DNA of 64,000 nucleotides from Mermis nigrescens (lineage: Eukaryota > Nematoda > Enoplea > Mermithida > Mermithidae), in contig JAVLUZ010000071.1 of the NCBI GenBank assembly GCA_036768485.1, positions 1 through 64,000 of the forward strand. The letters are read 5' to 3'. The notes under the pieces are model-generated. The model searched no databases, was not told where the DNA came from, and was given only the letters and a program-made list of their open reading frames with translations. Each line of letters begins with the position of its first letter. Within the stretch, counting starts at the first letter, position 1. Both the position numbers and the translations under genes were made by a program. This document shows, piece after piece, positions 44,257-53,657 of the stretch.

Positions 44257-44979
44257 GTAAATTAGTATGAAAGGGATCTGTAGATGACTTGTTTGCTTTA
44301 GAGAACAAAAAGCAAACTGTTTACTGTGTTTGACTCTCACCGTTTCAGTTTTGATCATCCACGTCATTATAAAACTAAATACACCCGATAACATTATGTT
44401 TCTTGTCGCTTGATTTCGTTTAGAACTTGAAAAATATTCAATAAGGTTGTAGATAGTAAAGCGATTTCCGAAAAAATTGAGGGATAAATGTTTATTAAAT
44501 TATCCAAGATGACTTGGCTTCCTATGAAATCGGAAGCGAGGATCAGCGCGCCGTCTTAATTGGCCGATCACACGGACTTCAGCGGCTGCTCTCGCGGCTG
44601 TTTTACATTAGCAACATATTTATGATTTTTCATATCATTATTTCATCTTTCTGCTGTCATTTTTTGCGTCGTTCAGCAAAATAAATACTTGACTTTATCC
44701 AATTATATTATTATTGCTATTATTAGTAATAATAATATTATTTATTTTTAATTATTAGTATTTTTATTATTATATTGATAAAATATTTGGTTGACTCTTT
44801 TTAATCATCATCTTCGCCTTTTTTGCATGTGAGGGATGGTTCGTTTACATCTCAAGATGTCCCAGATGATGTAAACATAAAACATGTTTAAAAGAGATTT
44901 TTATACCTTAGTCGGGCAAAAAATGACTTCTAAAGCTTTATGATGTGCTTTGCTATTTTCCTTAAAAAATAGTAAGACA
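44257..44979 (+). other. intron sequence after exon 1
   Basis: AT-rich, with a short ATT/AAT-rich patch at 44700-44780. No gene recognised. Confidence 0.4.
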
Positions 44980-45993
44980 GGGGCCGGTTTCAATAAGATA
45001 AACTTAAGTCCGAACTTAAGTCTGAACTTAAGTCCTAAAGTTCCCATTAGGATAAGTCCGAACTTAAGTCGGTTTCAATAAAAAATTGAGTCCGAACTCA
45101 TAGGTTTTAACTTAAGTTAGAACTTAAGTTGGAACTTAAGTTTTTGGCAAAAGTCGAACTCAACTGCTGCCCCTTGAGGCGTACAGAGCAAGTACAGACT
45201 TGCGAGGAGGGTACATCGGGTCCAAAGCATAGATGGATAGCATGGCCGAACTAGGGGGGTCAGCCATTCTAAGGGGGAAGTGAAAAATGGATGTTTTTAG
45301 GCCAAAATGACTTCAAAAACTGGCATAAGCGAAAATAGTGTTAAAACTGCATTATTACACAGTTTCTGGTCAATTTGGAGCACTTTTGAAGGAAAATTTT
45401 CAATTTTCATCCGTTTTTGACCTTCATGTTGCCTGATTTTTACTAATGAATTTTAAATTTTTTATTTTAGGGTGTTAGGACCCCCAAACCTTCCCCTACG
45501 TGCATGCCTGGTCCCGAGTCTAACAAGCCCTGCTCGCTCTAAATCAACGTAGTCATTCATCTAAGCGATTATCCCCATTTATTTGTCCCGTTGTCCTTGT
45601 TGCACTGTTAAAAAGCATGGAGGACAAAAAACGATCATCTAATTAGTTAACAAAATAAATTGAAAAAGTGAAAGAGCTGTGCTAATCAAGCGACAAGCGA
45701 GAATTACTTGAAGCAGAATTTAATAATGTAGATTCTAAAAAGTGATGGCTGTCTAATGTAGAATTGTGCAGTACTTAACTGACTTAAGACAGCTCCGTGC
45801 TGTCTTAAATATTTGCAACTTAAGTTCGGACTTAATTTTATTGAAACCGGCTTATTCTTAAGTTCGGACTTAAGTTCGGACATTTAAGTCCGAACTTAAA
45901 ATTTTTATTGAAACCGCTAAGTTGGGACTTAAGTTTTCATTTCGAACTTAAGTCTCATTTCAGACTTAAGTCGCTATATTAAAACCGGCCCTA
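44980..45993. mobile_element. element I: hAT-like ends with ACTTAAGTCCGA arrays
   Basis: The left end reads CAGGGGCCGGTTTCAATA and the right end is the inverse of TAGGGCCGGTTTTAATA. Inside both are tandem ACTTAAGTCCGA-type words (45006-45150; 45830-45970). CAGGG/TAGGG fits the hAT terminal consensus. The 8-bp duplication is weak. No transposase. A family B element (45236-45510) lies inside. Confidence 0.65.
45236..45510 (+). mobile_element. family B element, copy B1
   Basis: It starts near CATGGCCGAAC and ends in a CCTTCCCCTACGTGCATG block. Shared with B2 at 60727-61200: a TTTTTGGACC/TTAGGCCAAAATG-like start, TTCTGGTCAATTT and GGACCCCCAAACC. Non-coding. Confidence 0.6.
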
Positions 45994-46779
45994 GGTATGC
46001 GCAAGGATGCAAAATTACCTTGATAAACGGGTAAAAATACATTTTCCTGCAAAAATGCATGAACCATTTTGAACCATAAATTTGTGATAGTCCTATTCGC
46101 AGAATTTTAACTTACCACTTGAGACTTGAGACTTGCATTAAAGATTTGTCACACATTATATTCTGAAACAAGGAATGCAGATAGGATATTCTTTACTCAG
46201 TTTTCTTTCTAAAGATAGGTCGGTGTTCCGAAAATCCTTTGTCACATAAGTGCGACCTGTTTAGATTAGTGGCGTATTTAGAGTTCTCGTTAAGGGAGAG
46301 GCGATATCCCAACTTTCTAAAAAAACAGTCTAAAATAGGACCATATTCGGCGTTTGTCTACTTTTATTCAGAATCACTTTAAGCGCAACGATTTCAAGGA
46401 AAATTTGAAATTTTGGACAATTTTGTGCGAGAAATGGGTATAGTTCTTTGTATTAAGTAAATTTTCTGGCGCAGAGCGCCGGAAAATCTTTGAAATCCGC
46501 TCGGAAGGACGCTTGAGACCTGAATTACTGCTGGATTTCTTGTATTTGTAGCATTTACCGCGAACCGACGAAAAAATTTTGCTTTCTTTTTCAAAAGTAG
46601 AAGAAATATATGACTGAATAGCTGTTTTCTGCTCTTGAAATCGTTTTAGAACTCATTAATTTTTTCCTCTAAAAAATCTGTCCCTGGCGGCGAAATATGA
46701 CATCCAGACGGCCAAGAAAGCAAATAAATGTCAATAAAAAAGAATTATCCTGCACGAAGCGCTGAGAAAATTTGAGAAA
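45994..46779. other. intron sequence with dispersed GCGAAGCGC motif
   Basis: No gene. GCGCAGAGCGCCGGAAAATC (46471) and CACGAAGCGCTGAGAAAATT (46753) are two of about a dozen occurrences of one motif in the window. Confidence 0.4.
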
Positions 46780-46986
46780 TCATGATCACCGACGGCCAAA
46801 AGTCATTGCAAATTACATATCCATTTCTTATCTCGCTCACTATTTTGGGCCAATAGGCTTGTCCGGACCCCTAATTTACTTGAATCTATTGAGAAGACTG
46901 AACGAAGATTCGCAAAACGGCTTTTTAAAGATACACAACATGTATGTCTCTCAAACAATGGGATAGATTTAGCTTGGATTGAATAA
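46780..46986 (+). pseudogene. non-LTR RT C-terminal fragment
   Basis: In the frame starting 46861 the text reads NLLESIEKTERRFAKRLF followed by a TAA at 46984. I-E-x-x-Q/E-R-R-F-x-K-R-L is the signature just after the LINE RT domain. Upstream about 25 codons in another frame may continue it (SISYLAHYFGPIG). It is opposite in strand to 41763-42020. Confidence 0.5.
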
Positions 46987-47274
46987 AGTCATGTGTATAA
47001 CAACGACTTCACTTCAGCTCTTTCTATTTTAAGTCACGGAATTCTGCCTTTCACGATTGCTTTAAATTGTATATTCAAGTCAAATCCGATCAATTCGTGA
47101 GAGTTTTTTGTTCATCGGCAAAGAGAATCGCAGAAAATTTGATTTTTGTCATCGAGTAATCTCCGTTTGCATTTTGTCTACATGTCTAGCCTAATTATGT
47201 ACATATTTTTCTTTATCCTTTTTTACTTATTAACCTTCACTTTGTTTTGTCCGCTCAGCGAATAGAGTTGTTAG
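46987..47274 (+). other. intron sequence
   Basis: No feature recognised. Confidence 0.3.
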
Positions 47275-47548
47275 CATAGGTGAGCAGCAATAAAATTTTG
47301 AGGGGAGTGGGATGCGGGGGGGGGGTTGCATGAATTGTTTAAGAATAAAAAATGATCTTAAAAAAGGTGGTATAGCAAAAAACGCTATTTTTCAACGTTT
47401 CTCATAGAGCACTATCCATTGGCATCACAAAAATGGCGAAAAAAACAAAAAATTTCAAAAATTGTAAAATCTAGGGGTGTTTCGGTTTTTTGAAGAAGTA
47501 TACGGCCTTCTGGGGGATGCATACCCCGACCCCTCACGCCCGCGTGTG
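47275..47548 (+). mobile_element. family A MITE, copy A12 (perfect target duplication)
   Basis: Bounded by GTTGTTAG at 47267-47274 and 47549-47556. Ends CATAGGTGAGCAGC and CACGCCCGCGTGTG. Lies about 100 bp before an exon of the F-box/LRR gene. Confidence 0.92.
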
Positions 47549-47644
47549 GTTGTTAGATCATACGAATTTTTTAAATTATCCAGAAAAGAAAGTTATATTC
47601 TCTACGTATGGCTTGGCTGTGATGCACGTGGTCATTTGTTTTAG

Positions 47645-47798
47645 GATGTAGCGGATCGAAAATTTTTGGTCGACATGATAATAAAGTCTGGTCCGAATCT
47701 GAGAAAATTCCGATTGTCTTGGATGAAGAAGGGAGATACCGATCTCCTTAACGCACTGGCTAAACAAGCCATCAACCTGAAAAGCCTGTCGCTGCGAG
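47645..47798 (+). CDS. F-box/LRR gene, exon 2 (leucine-rich repeats)
   Basis: The acceptor TTTGTTTTAG ends at 47644 and the donor G/GTGGGT starts at 47799. The frame (phase 0 in, phase 1 out) reads FLVDMIIKSGPNLRKFRLSW, then LLNALAKQAINLKSLSLR. These are two leucine-rich repeat steps (N-L-x-x-L-x-L) of the kind that follow an F-box. No stop in frame. LRRs in such proteins bind the ubiquitylation substrate. The joining of exon 1 and this exon is phase-compatible. Confidence 0.7.
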
Positions 47799-47839
47799 GT
47801 GGGTATAGAAACATATCACGTGCAATGCTTCGAAATTAA

Positions 47840-48471
47840 TGAACGATCGTTGAAAAACTAAAACAAGTGATAGAAATAAATAGTCAATTATTCGTGCTTT
47901 ATGAAGAAGGAAAAAAGTATTATGATCAGGAAAAGTATTTGAAATATTCACATTTCGCGCAAGAAGCAATATATAAAATAAAGAAGCTCGTAAAACAGGA
48001 ATTCGAATACAGCTTGTACCAAGAACAAATATTGCTGCGATGCTCTTCCATGAGTAGAGCTCTGATGTTTACGTGGAAAAAAACTTTTTGCGTTGAAGAT
48101 TACGTGAAATAATAAGACATTTCGGTGGAAGATTACGTGAAAATTATTCCGAAACACATGCGTGCTAGTGTGACGAAACTCGTTTTGATTCATTTAGAAA
48201 CGCTTAAAAGTAACATTAACCATATGTTTTTAAAAAGTTTGCCACTATCACTACGAATCCACTCGCATTGTGAAAAAGATCATTCTGCTTAAAATGCAAC
48301 GTTTTTAGTCGAAGTCCTGGATTTTTGTTTGACATACATAAATCGTACTAAATTGAAGTTTCTGGATAGTCTCGATGCGAACTTTCACCAGCAAAACCAG
48401 ATAGCATCACGATATCATCATCAAGGTGATGCTGAGATGCTATGTGCTGAACAATCGGCTGTTTGATGAAT
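47840..48471 (+). pseudogene. 200-codon frame with three internal stops, unknown
   Basis: A single plus-strand frame stays readable from about 47843 to TGA 48469. It is interrupted only by TAA TAA (48110-48115 region) and TAA (about 48292). Text such as KKYYDQEKYLKYSHFAQEA, LLRCSSMSRALMFTW and KIIPKHMRASVTKLVLIHLE looks like real protein. EDYVK occurs twice, on both sides of the double stop. It lies in an intron of the F-box/LRR gene. Family not recognised. Could be a processed or captured pseudogene. Confidence 0.4.
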
Positions 48472-48774
48472 ATTCAATTTCTATGACTAAATCGCATATT
48501 TTACATTCAATTAGAAAACCATCGAAAATCTTTTTTTGTCGTGCAGTTAAACTAAAAGCTCAGACACCGGTATTTCAGGCATGACGAGTAGTGACAGTCG
48601 TTCGCTACATTTAACGTACGCATCAGTACCTACAAAAAATATCAGACTACGTGTAAATTTTTTTGTTTATCCAGATTACGTGAAATTATGTGGAAAATGT
48701 CAAATTATGTGCAAATGAGACTTACATATCTTACTACGCTAAAAATCTATTTTTAGGCTTTGCTCATTAAGTAT
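48472..48774 (+). other. intron sequence before element D1
   Basis: An acceptor-like TCTATTTTTAG ends at 48756. The 18 bp that follow join in frame to sequence right of D1 if D1 is removed (open frame of about 60 codons to 53080). An exon split by D1 is possible but no homology supports it. Confidence 0.3.
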
Positions 48775-49180
48775 TAGGGATGCAACGGGTAGTGAATTTT
48801 GGTGTATTCGGGTTCGGGTTCGGGTTCGGGCAGTTCATCCAAGTTTATTCGGGTTCGGGTATCAAAATCAATACCCGATCGGGTTCGGGTTCGGGCAGGG
48901 CCGTGCTTAGAGGTTTAGCGGCCCTGGGCGAAACTTATTTTGGCGGCCCCCATAATTTTTAAAACTGGTATTATAGGCATCATAATTATCACTTATGTAT
49001 ATCCTTTACATATGTACCTATATGATCGCAGTTAGCATCTTACTGTAAATTTACTAACAAAATATATTATTTTTAGTAGGTATCGTACGTTTTTTCTCAA
49101 ATAACTTACCTATTTCGTGAATGATGACGTGCTTTATTACAAAATAACTTGCCTAGCTTTCTGAGCGGCAAACTGGTCAA

Positions 49181-49490
49181 TCAATTGAAAAAATCTAACG
49201 AAGATGATAAATCCTTTTCAATTGAAATAATCGCTAGTGCACTTAGACGAGAATCAGTCATAGTTGACCACAAATATGTCTTTATTAATTTCAGTTCCAA
49301 GAAGGAACGTTCTGCTGAGGCCACAGCAATAGGTATTGTAAGTAAAATTCTGAAATCAATTATAAGGTTCGGGAAAACATCCTGGAAGTCATTTGATAGA
49401 TATTTAAGAAGAGCTAGTGGCGAAGTTATTTCATTTGGACTTGATCGAGCAAGAACTTTTAGCTCAGAGTACATGTCTGGTCCATGTGCA
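49181..49490 (-). pseudogene. hAT transposase, C-terminal dimerisation domain
   Basis: The minus strand reads VFPNLIIDFRILLTIPIAVA, SAERSF, LIKTYLWSTMTDSRLSALA and IISIEKDL, the hallmark of the hATC domain (P-x-S/A-x-A-S-x-E-R-x-F, then R-L-x-x-L). The catalytic core and BED finger are missing, so the element is internally deleted. It lies inside element E and supports its assignment. The plus-strand ORF at 49149-49493 is its shadow. Confidence 0.88.
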
Positions 49491-49552
49491 TGACATGAGC
49501 GATTCATCATCTTCCCATGTTTTTTAAGCTGGTATTCGTGGGTAGTGCGCAA

Positions 49553-49668
49553 TGAGAAACCTTGAAAACGGTATTTCTTAGCCATACCATCATTTTTAAG
49601 ACCATTTTTCGACCTCTAAAAAACCTTGCACCTACCCTCCCGGGATTTTGTTGCTGCCCACATATGCT
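49553..49668 (-). mobile_element. family A fragment, copy A13
   Basis: Only the 5' half of the element on the minus strand (GCAGCAACAAAATCCCGGG to the TTTCTCATTG core) is present. The rest is missing. Confidence 0.7.
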
Positions 49669-50613
49669 GCGGGGGTCTTAGGTGGCGCGGTCAAGCGTTC
49701 CCTGCGGGGTCCGGGACAGAGTCCCTACAAATTTTGTAAAAAAGCATTTTAATGTCAAATAATAACGTTAAAATTTTCGCAAAAACGGCCGAGTTTTGGC
49801 CCTGAATGGAGCCCAAAAACACTCAAAATTGATGAACTCTTACATCTCACAAAACTTCTGAGCTGAAATGCGTTTTTCGACCTCTGCTAATTACATAGCG
49901 CAGCAACGGGTCGCTGCCAATAAGATATAGAAAAATGTATAAATTGAAGTTTTTGTTCTTACCCTTTTCAGGCCCATTTGTGACCTTCTTATTAAGAAGA
50001 TGCAGTCAGAAAACAGGAAATGCACAAAAACATAAGAAAATTTGGCCATTTCTTTCATTTAAAATAGGATTGTGTCCTTGTAAAGAAAGACAAAAAAGCA
50101 AAGAATAGACAAACTGGTACACAATCATTTTCGCACTTTTAGTTTTATGCTCAACAAGCATGCGCACTCTCATTCAATGAACAAATAGTGCATTAAATTA
50201 CTGGTGATGTGAAGTGCTAGATTATTTCAGCTGATTCAAGCTTTTGAATTCATTTGATCTATGGCTCGGTGCAAAGCGCCGGAAAATTTTTGACATTTTA
50301 GCCTTTTCGAACTCAATTTTCTGGACACACATTATTGCAACAGAAAAATCGACAATATGTCTGAAAAATGAATACAAGTATAGCTCAGTCAGCGTTCTCT
50401 TAAAAATGCAAGTAAAGATTTTTAACTGACTGGGTTTGCATTAGAACGTCGAAAAATCGATCCTTTTGAATGAATGTATCGAATTATTGTAAGAGGGCCG
50501 CCAAAAAATGAATTCTATACGGCATGCACTACAACTTTTTTAGCGGCCCATAATTTTAGCGGCCCTGTGCGGCCGCACAGTTCGCACCCCCTAAGCACGG
50601 CTATGGGTTCGAG

Positions 50614-52740
50614 TACTCCAGTAAGTATATAGAAATACCAGTGTATGGCGAATTTCTTAGGTACATGTAAGCCAGATGTTACAATTTTTATTATTATTAG
50701 ATGCCTCGTGCCTAATTATTTAATATGTTTCACTCAAGTATCCAGTGATTTTCCTTCCTCCTCTCAGTGTGCAATAACGCTAATGTAAATGAGAGGTAGC
50801 GCTGTGTGTATTGTGTCTGATATACACCTACAAATAACATTAACAACTACTTTTGATATATGAGCTCACGCGAAATCGCTTGCTTGGAGAAACTGCCGAA
50901 CATAGTTTTCCAAGCTCCAGAGTGAGGGAGGGGTGAAATCCTAAAATGGGGGACTAGTGAATTAAGTGGGGTATTATTATTAGTCGACACGATTTTTGTG
51001 TACGAGCTTCTTTGTGCATGTATAAAGATCTCCGAAAAGGTCTTTGAATGGGCGGACAAATTTTTGAAGATGTATTATATAAATATATTATTAAATATAC
51101 AAATTTTTGCATACTACCAGTGTGTGACCTACGAACGACCCACATGCAGTCTTAAATATGACGATTTGGCCTGAATTTAGTATATTTTTAATAAAGCTAA
51201 AACAACTTGTACATACTACAAAATCACAAATATTAAAGAAATTGTAATATGAAAATCAAATCTTGTAATAAGCACCACTGCGCTCATAAATCAAACGTAA
51301 TATCGAGATAAATTAGTCAATTTTATCATTGAAGGGAAAAATGTGCAAACACATTAAACAGTACTTATTTTTTGCATAAAAATTTTTAAAAACAGTAGAA
51401 ATAGATACAAGAGATATTTGAATCTGCATAAAGATGCCTATATTACACAAAGATTGATTTTGGAGTATTTAATGCCCCTTTAAAGCTAAATACAGTATAT
51501 TAGTGATATTTTGCGCGAAGCGCCCGAAATTTTTGAAATTTCTGAGAAATACTGCACAAAAAGGTTAAAATTACTATCACTTTGTCCCTGAAAGTATTTT
51601 GACATTGTATAAAGATGGCTCCAAAAATAAATGCACGAGCCGAAATCGATTTTTGGCGAAAACCCGCCTTTTTTTGAGCAGTTTTAGGTGCCTTTTTTGC
51701 GATTTGCGGCCAAAAATTTGTCATTTACCCCCCCCTCAAAATGGCCGAATATCAGATGTATAACAGGGTACTTTGGGGAATTCCCCACCCGAGGTTGGAC
51801 GTCCTTCCTACAGCCCCCCCCAACGTCAGAAAATTTTGACCCACCCTCCCCCATTTTTGGCGAAAACTTGCGCTTTTTAGCTATTTTTAGATGTTTTTGC
51901 CACTTTTGGCCAAAAATCGGAGCCGCTTACCCCCCTCCCTAAATCTGACTGAGAAAGATAAACGTAACAGGTTGTTTATGCGATTCCCCACCAACGCTTT
52001 TAGGCTCCGCACCCCCTCCAAAGTCAGAAAATTTTTGACCTTCCTCCACAATTTTTTTGGCGAAAACTTGCGTTTTTTGGCTATTCTTAGGTGTTTTTGC
52101 CATTTTTGGCCACAAATTGGATTCGCAAACCTCCCCCTTCTTCTAAAAATGGCACCCCCACCCGAAATTTCCAGCCGTTACATGTATGCCGAGGACATCC
52201 TCTTCCAAAATTTTGAGCTGTTACATGCATGTTTTATAGAAATAGTTTTGCTTTCATTCCAAAATACTGTATCACTTCATGAAATTCTAATAGTTAAGTG
52301 CACTTTTTCCATAGTAGAAACTAAGCTAAAAAAATTCAAAAGGTTTTCACCAAATATAGTCTGTTAGAGACTTGAGTCTTGGACGCTAAGGGGGGCGTAA
52401 TACCCCCTCACCCCCTATGGGAATGTGTGCTGCCGAAAAACTGTTATTCGTGGAGTTTAATTTGATAGAAACGAAGTTTAATTACGACCAAAGAAGCAGT
52501 GTTTAGCATTTTATACGATATCATTTGGCAGTCGTTTTGTGAAATAAAATGATTAAAAATTCACGTGAATCGATTGAAATATACCACTTAATTACACAGC
52601 CATTAATGTGCACTTGATAACTACATGAAATTCAGCGTTTTAGGGTCGAGCAAACTGAAAACGGCGCAAAAAGCCGAAAATTTTTGAATCTTTGACATAA
52701 AACTGTGGGATTCTAGAGCTTGAAAATACCCGAATAAACC
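50614..52740. repeat. D1 interior with a 200-bp tandem repeat (51655-52150)
   Basis: The word GGCCAAAAAT recurs at about 200-bp spacing (near 51708, 51907, 52108), with GGCGAAAACTTGCGCTTTTT and ACCCCCCTCC blocks between. This gives about two and a half units. Long open frames (51891-52367) come from these units. The rest of the interval has no recognised gene. Confidence 0.65.
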
Positions 52741-52891
52741 CGGATAAAATCCATAAACATTCGGGTTCGGGTAGTTATAATAATTTTATTCGGGTTCGGG
52801 TAGTCAAGTTCAGTTTATTCATGTTTGGGTTCGGGTCCTGAATTTTGTTCGGGCACCGGAGTATTCGGGTTCGGGTACCCGTTGCATCCTA

Positions 52892-53114
52892 TTAAGAAGA
52901 TTACAAATCAAACGCGGATCCACTCAAGCATCCGGGCTCTACTTATGACCAATGTTTATTCTTCATGCTTACTTTTTGGATTTCCAATTTGGTACTTAAA
53001 GCATAACTACTGGAAGCGTTTGTCATTGACTCGGAATATTCCAAGTGATTCCTATGCGACTGCAAGTATATTTCTCTATATCAGATTAAAGATTAGTGAG
53101 TTTTTATTTTAAAG
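52892..53114 (+). other. sequence between D1 and the F-box-like exon
   Basis: An open frame from D1 to about 53110 reads RIHSSIRALLMTNVYSS and HNYWKRLSLTRNIPSD. It contains two donor-like sites (GTATAT at 53069, GTGAGT near 53096). No domain found; may be a real exon of the neighbouring gene. Confidence 0.3.
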
Positions 53115-53231
53115 GTATTGACGGACACCTGGTGTCGTTTGTCTGATATTGCGAGAAGTCATATACATTATTATATCGACTGTCGGCTTGAGTACAGATG
53201 TTCGTTAGTGGATTTCGTTTCGACAAAAATC
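53115..53231 (+). CDS. possible second F-box-type exon fragment
   Basis: After an acceptor-like ATTTTAAAG the frame reads LTDTWCRLSDIARSHIHYY for 39 codons to a TAG at 53232. The W-C-x-x-x-x-D-I-A pattern resembles the second half of an F-box (compare VCSTWSQTV in exon 1). The N-terminal half is not visible nearby. It may be an exon of a tandem paralogue or a decayed copy. Phase does not fit the neighbouring LRR exons simply. Confidence 0.35.
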
Positions 53232-53657
53232 TAGTAGTATTATTTAATTTTTGTGTTAACCTCGGTTTCAAACTTTATTTAAAAATTTTGTATATGGCTT
53301 TGGAAAGAAAATTTCGATTGTCCCATACTTAACATCCAAACCCCCATATTAGAAAGATCGGACTCGTTTACGGATTGCTCATCAGCTGGTGGAAATTCAA
53401 AGCTTCTCTGGAAATGAATAGGACACGGAACAATTTTCATAGTGCCTAGATTGTTTTCGCGATTTTTCGGATGTATGCAGTAAAATGAGCCATTCCAAGT
53501 TTCACTTATGCTGCTATCTAGACGCTCGCTATATTGTCCTGAAATGAATGATGCGTGTGAGATAGATTTCTGTTTTTTAATGAATAATTGGTCAATAATT
53601 AATAATAATTATAATTTATTAATTAATATTTAATGAGTAATATATTAATATACTTAT
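53232..53657 (+). other. intron-like sequence
   Basis: AT-rich, no recognised feature; TAATTAT-rich patch at 53580-53650. Confidence 0.35.

Larger units (their letters stand above)
48896..50605 (-). mobile_element. hAT element E nested in D1 (1.71 kb)
   Basis: It starts CAGGGCCGTGCTTAG and ends with the inverse of CATAGCCGTGCTTAG. Flanks GGTTCGGG (48888-48895) and GGTTCGAG (50606-50613) match at 7 of 8, and both belong to the GGGTTC array of D1. It carries a hAT transposase C-terminal remnant and a partial family A copy. Confidence 0.85.
48775..52891. mobile_element. hAT-like element D1 (4.1 kb)
   Basis: It starts TAGGGATGCAACGGGTA and ends with the inverse of TAGGATGCAACGGGTA. TAGGG fits the hAT end consensus. 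Flanks TTAAGTAT (48767-48774) and TTAAGAAG (52892-52899) match at 6 of 8. GGGTTC arrays sit inside both ends (48805-48895; 52740-52880), in inverted relation. Element E is inserted in the left array. D2 at 53658 has the same ends. Confidence 0.8.

Noticed and set aside
48800..48895. Telomere-like GGGTTC repeats
   Set aside because: They lie inside element D1 next to its terminal repeat, with an inverted partner at its other end; not a telomere.
49149..49493. 114-codon plus-strand frame
   Set aside because: It is antisense to the hAT dimerisation-domain fragment, which explains the open frame.
51891..52367. 158-codon plus-strand frame
   Set aside because: It arises from the 200-bp tandem repeat in D1 and has no domain.
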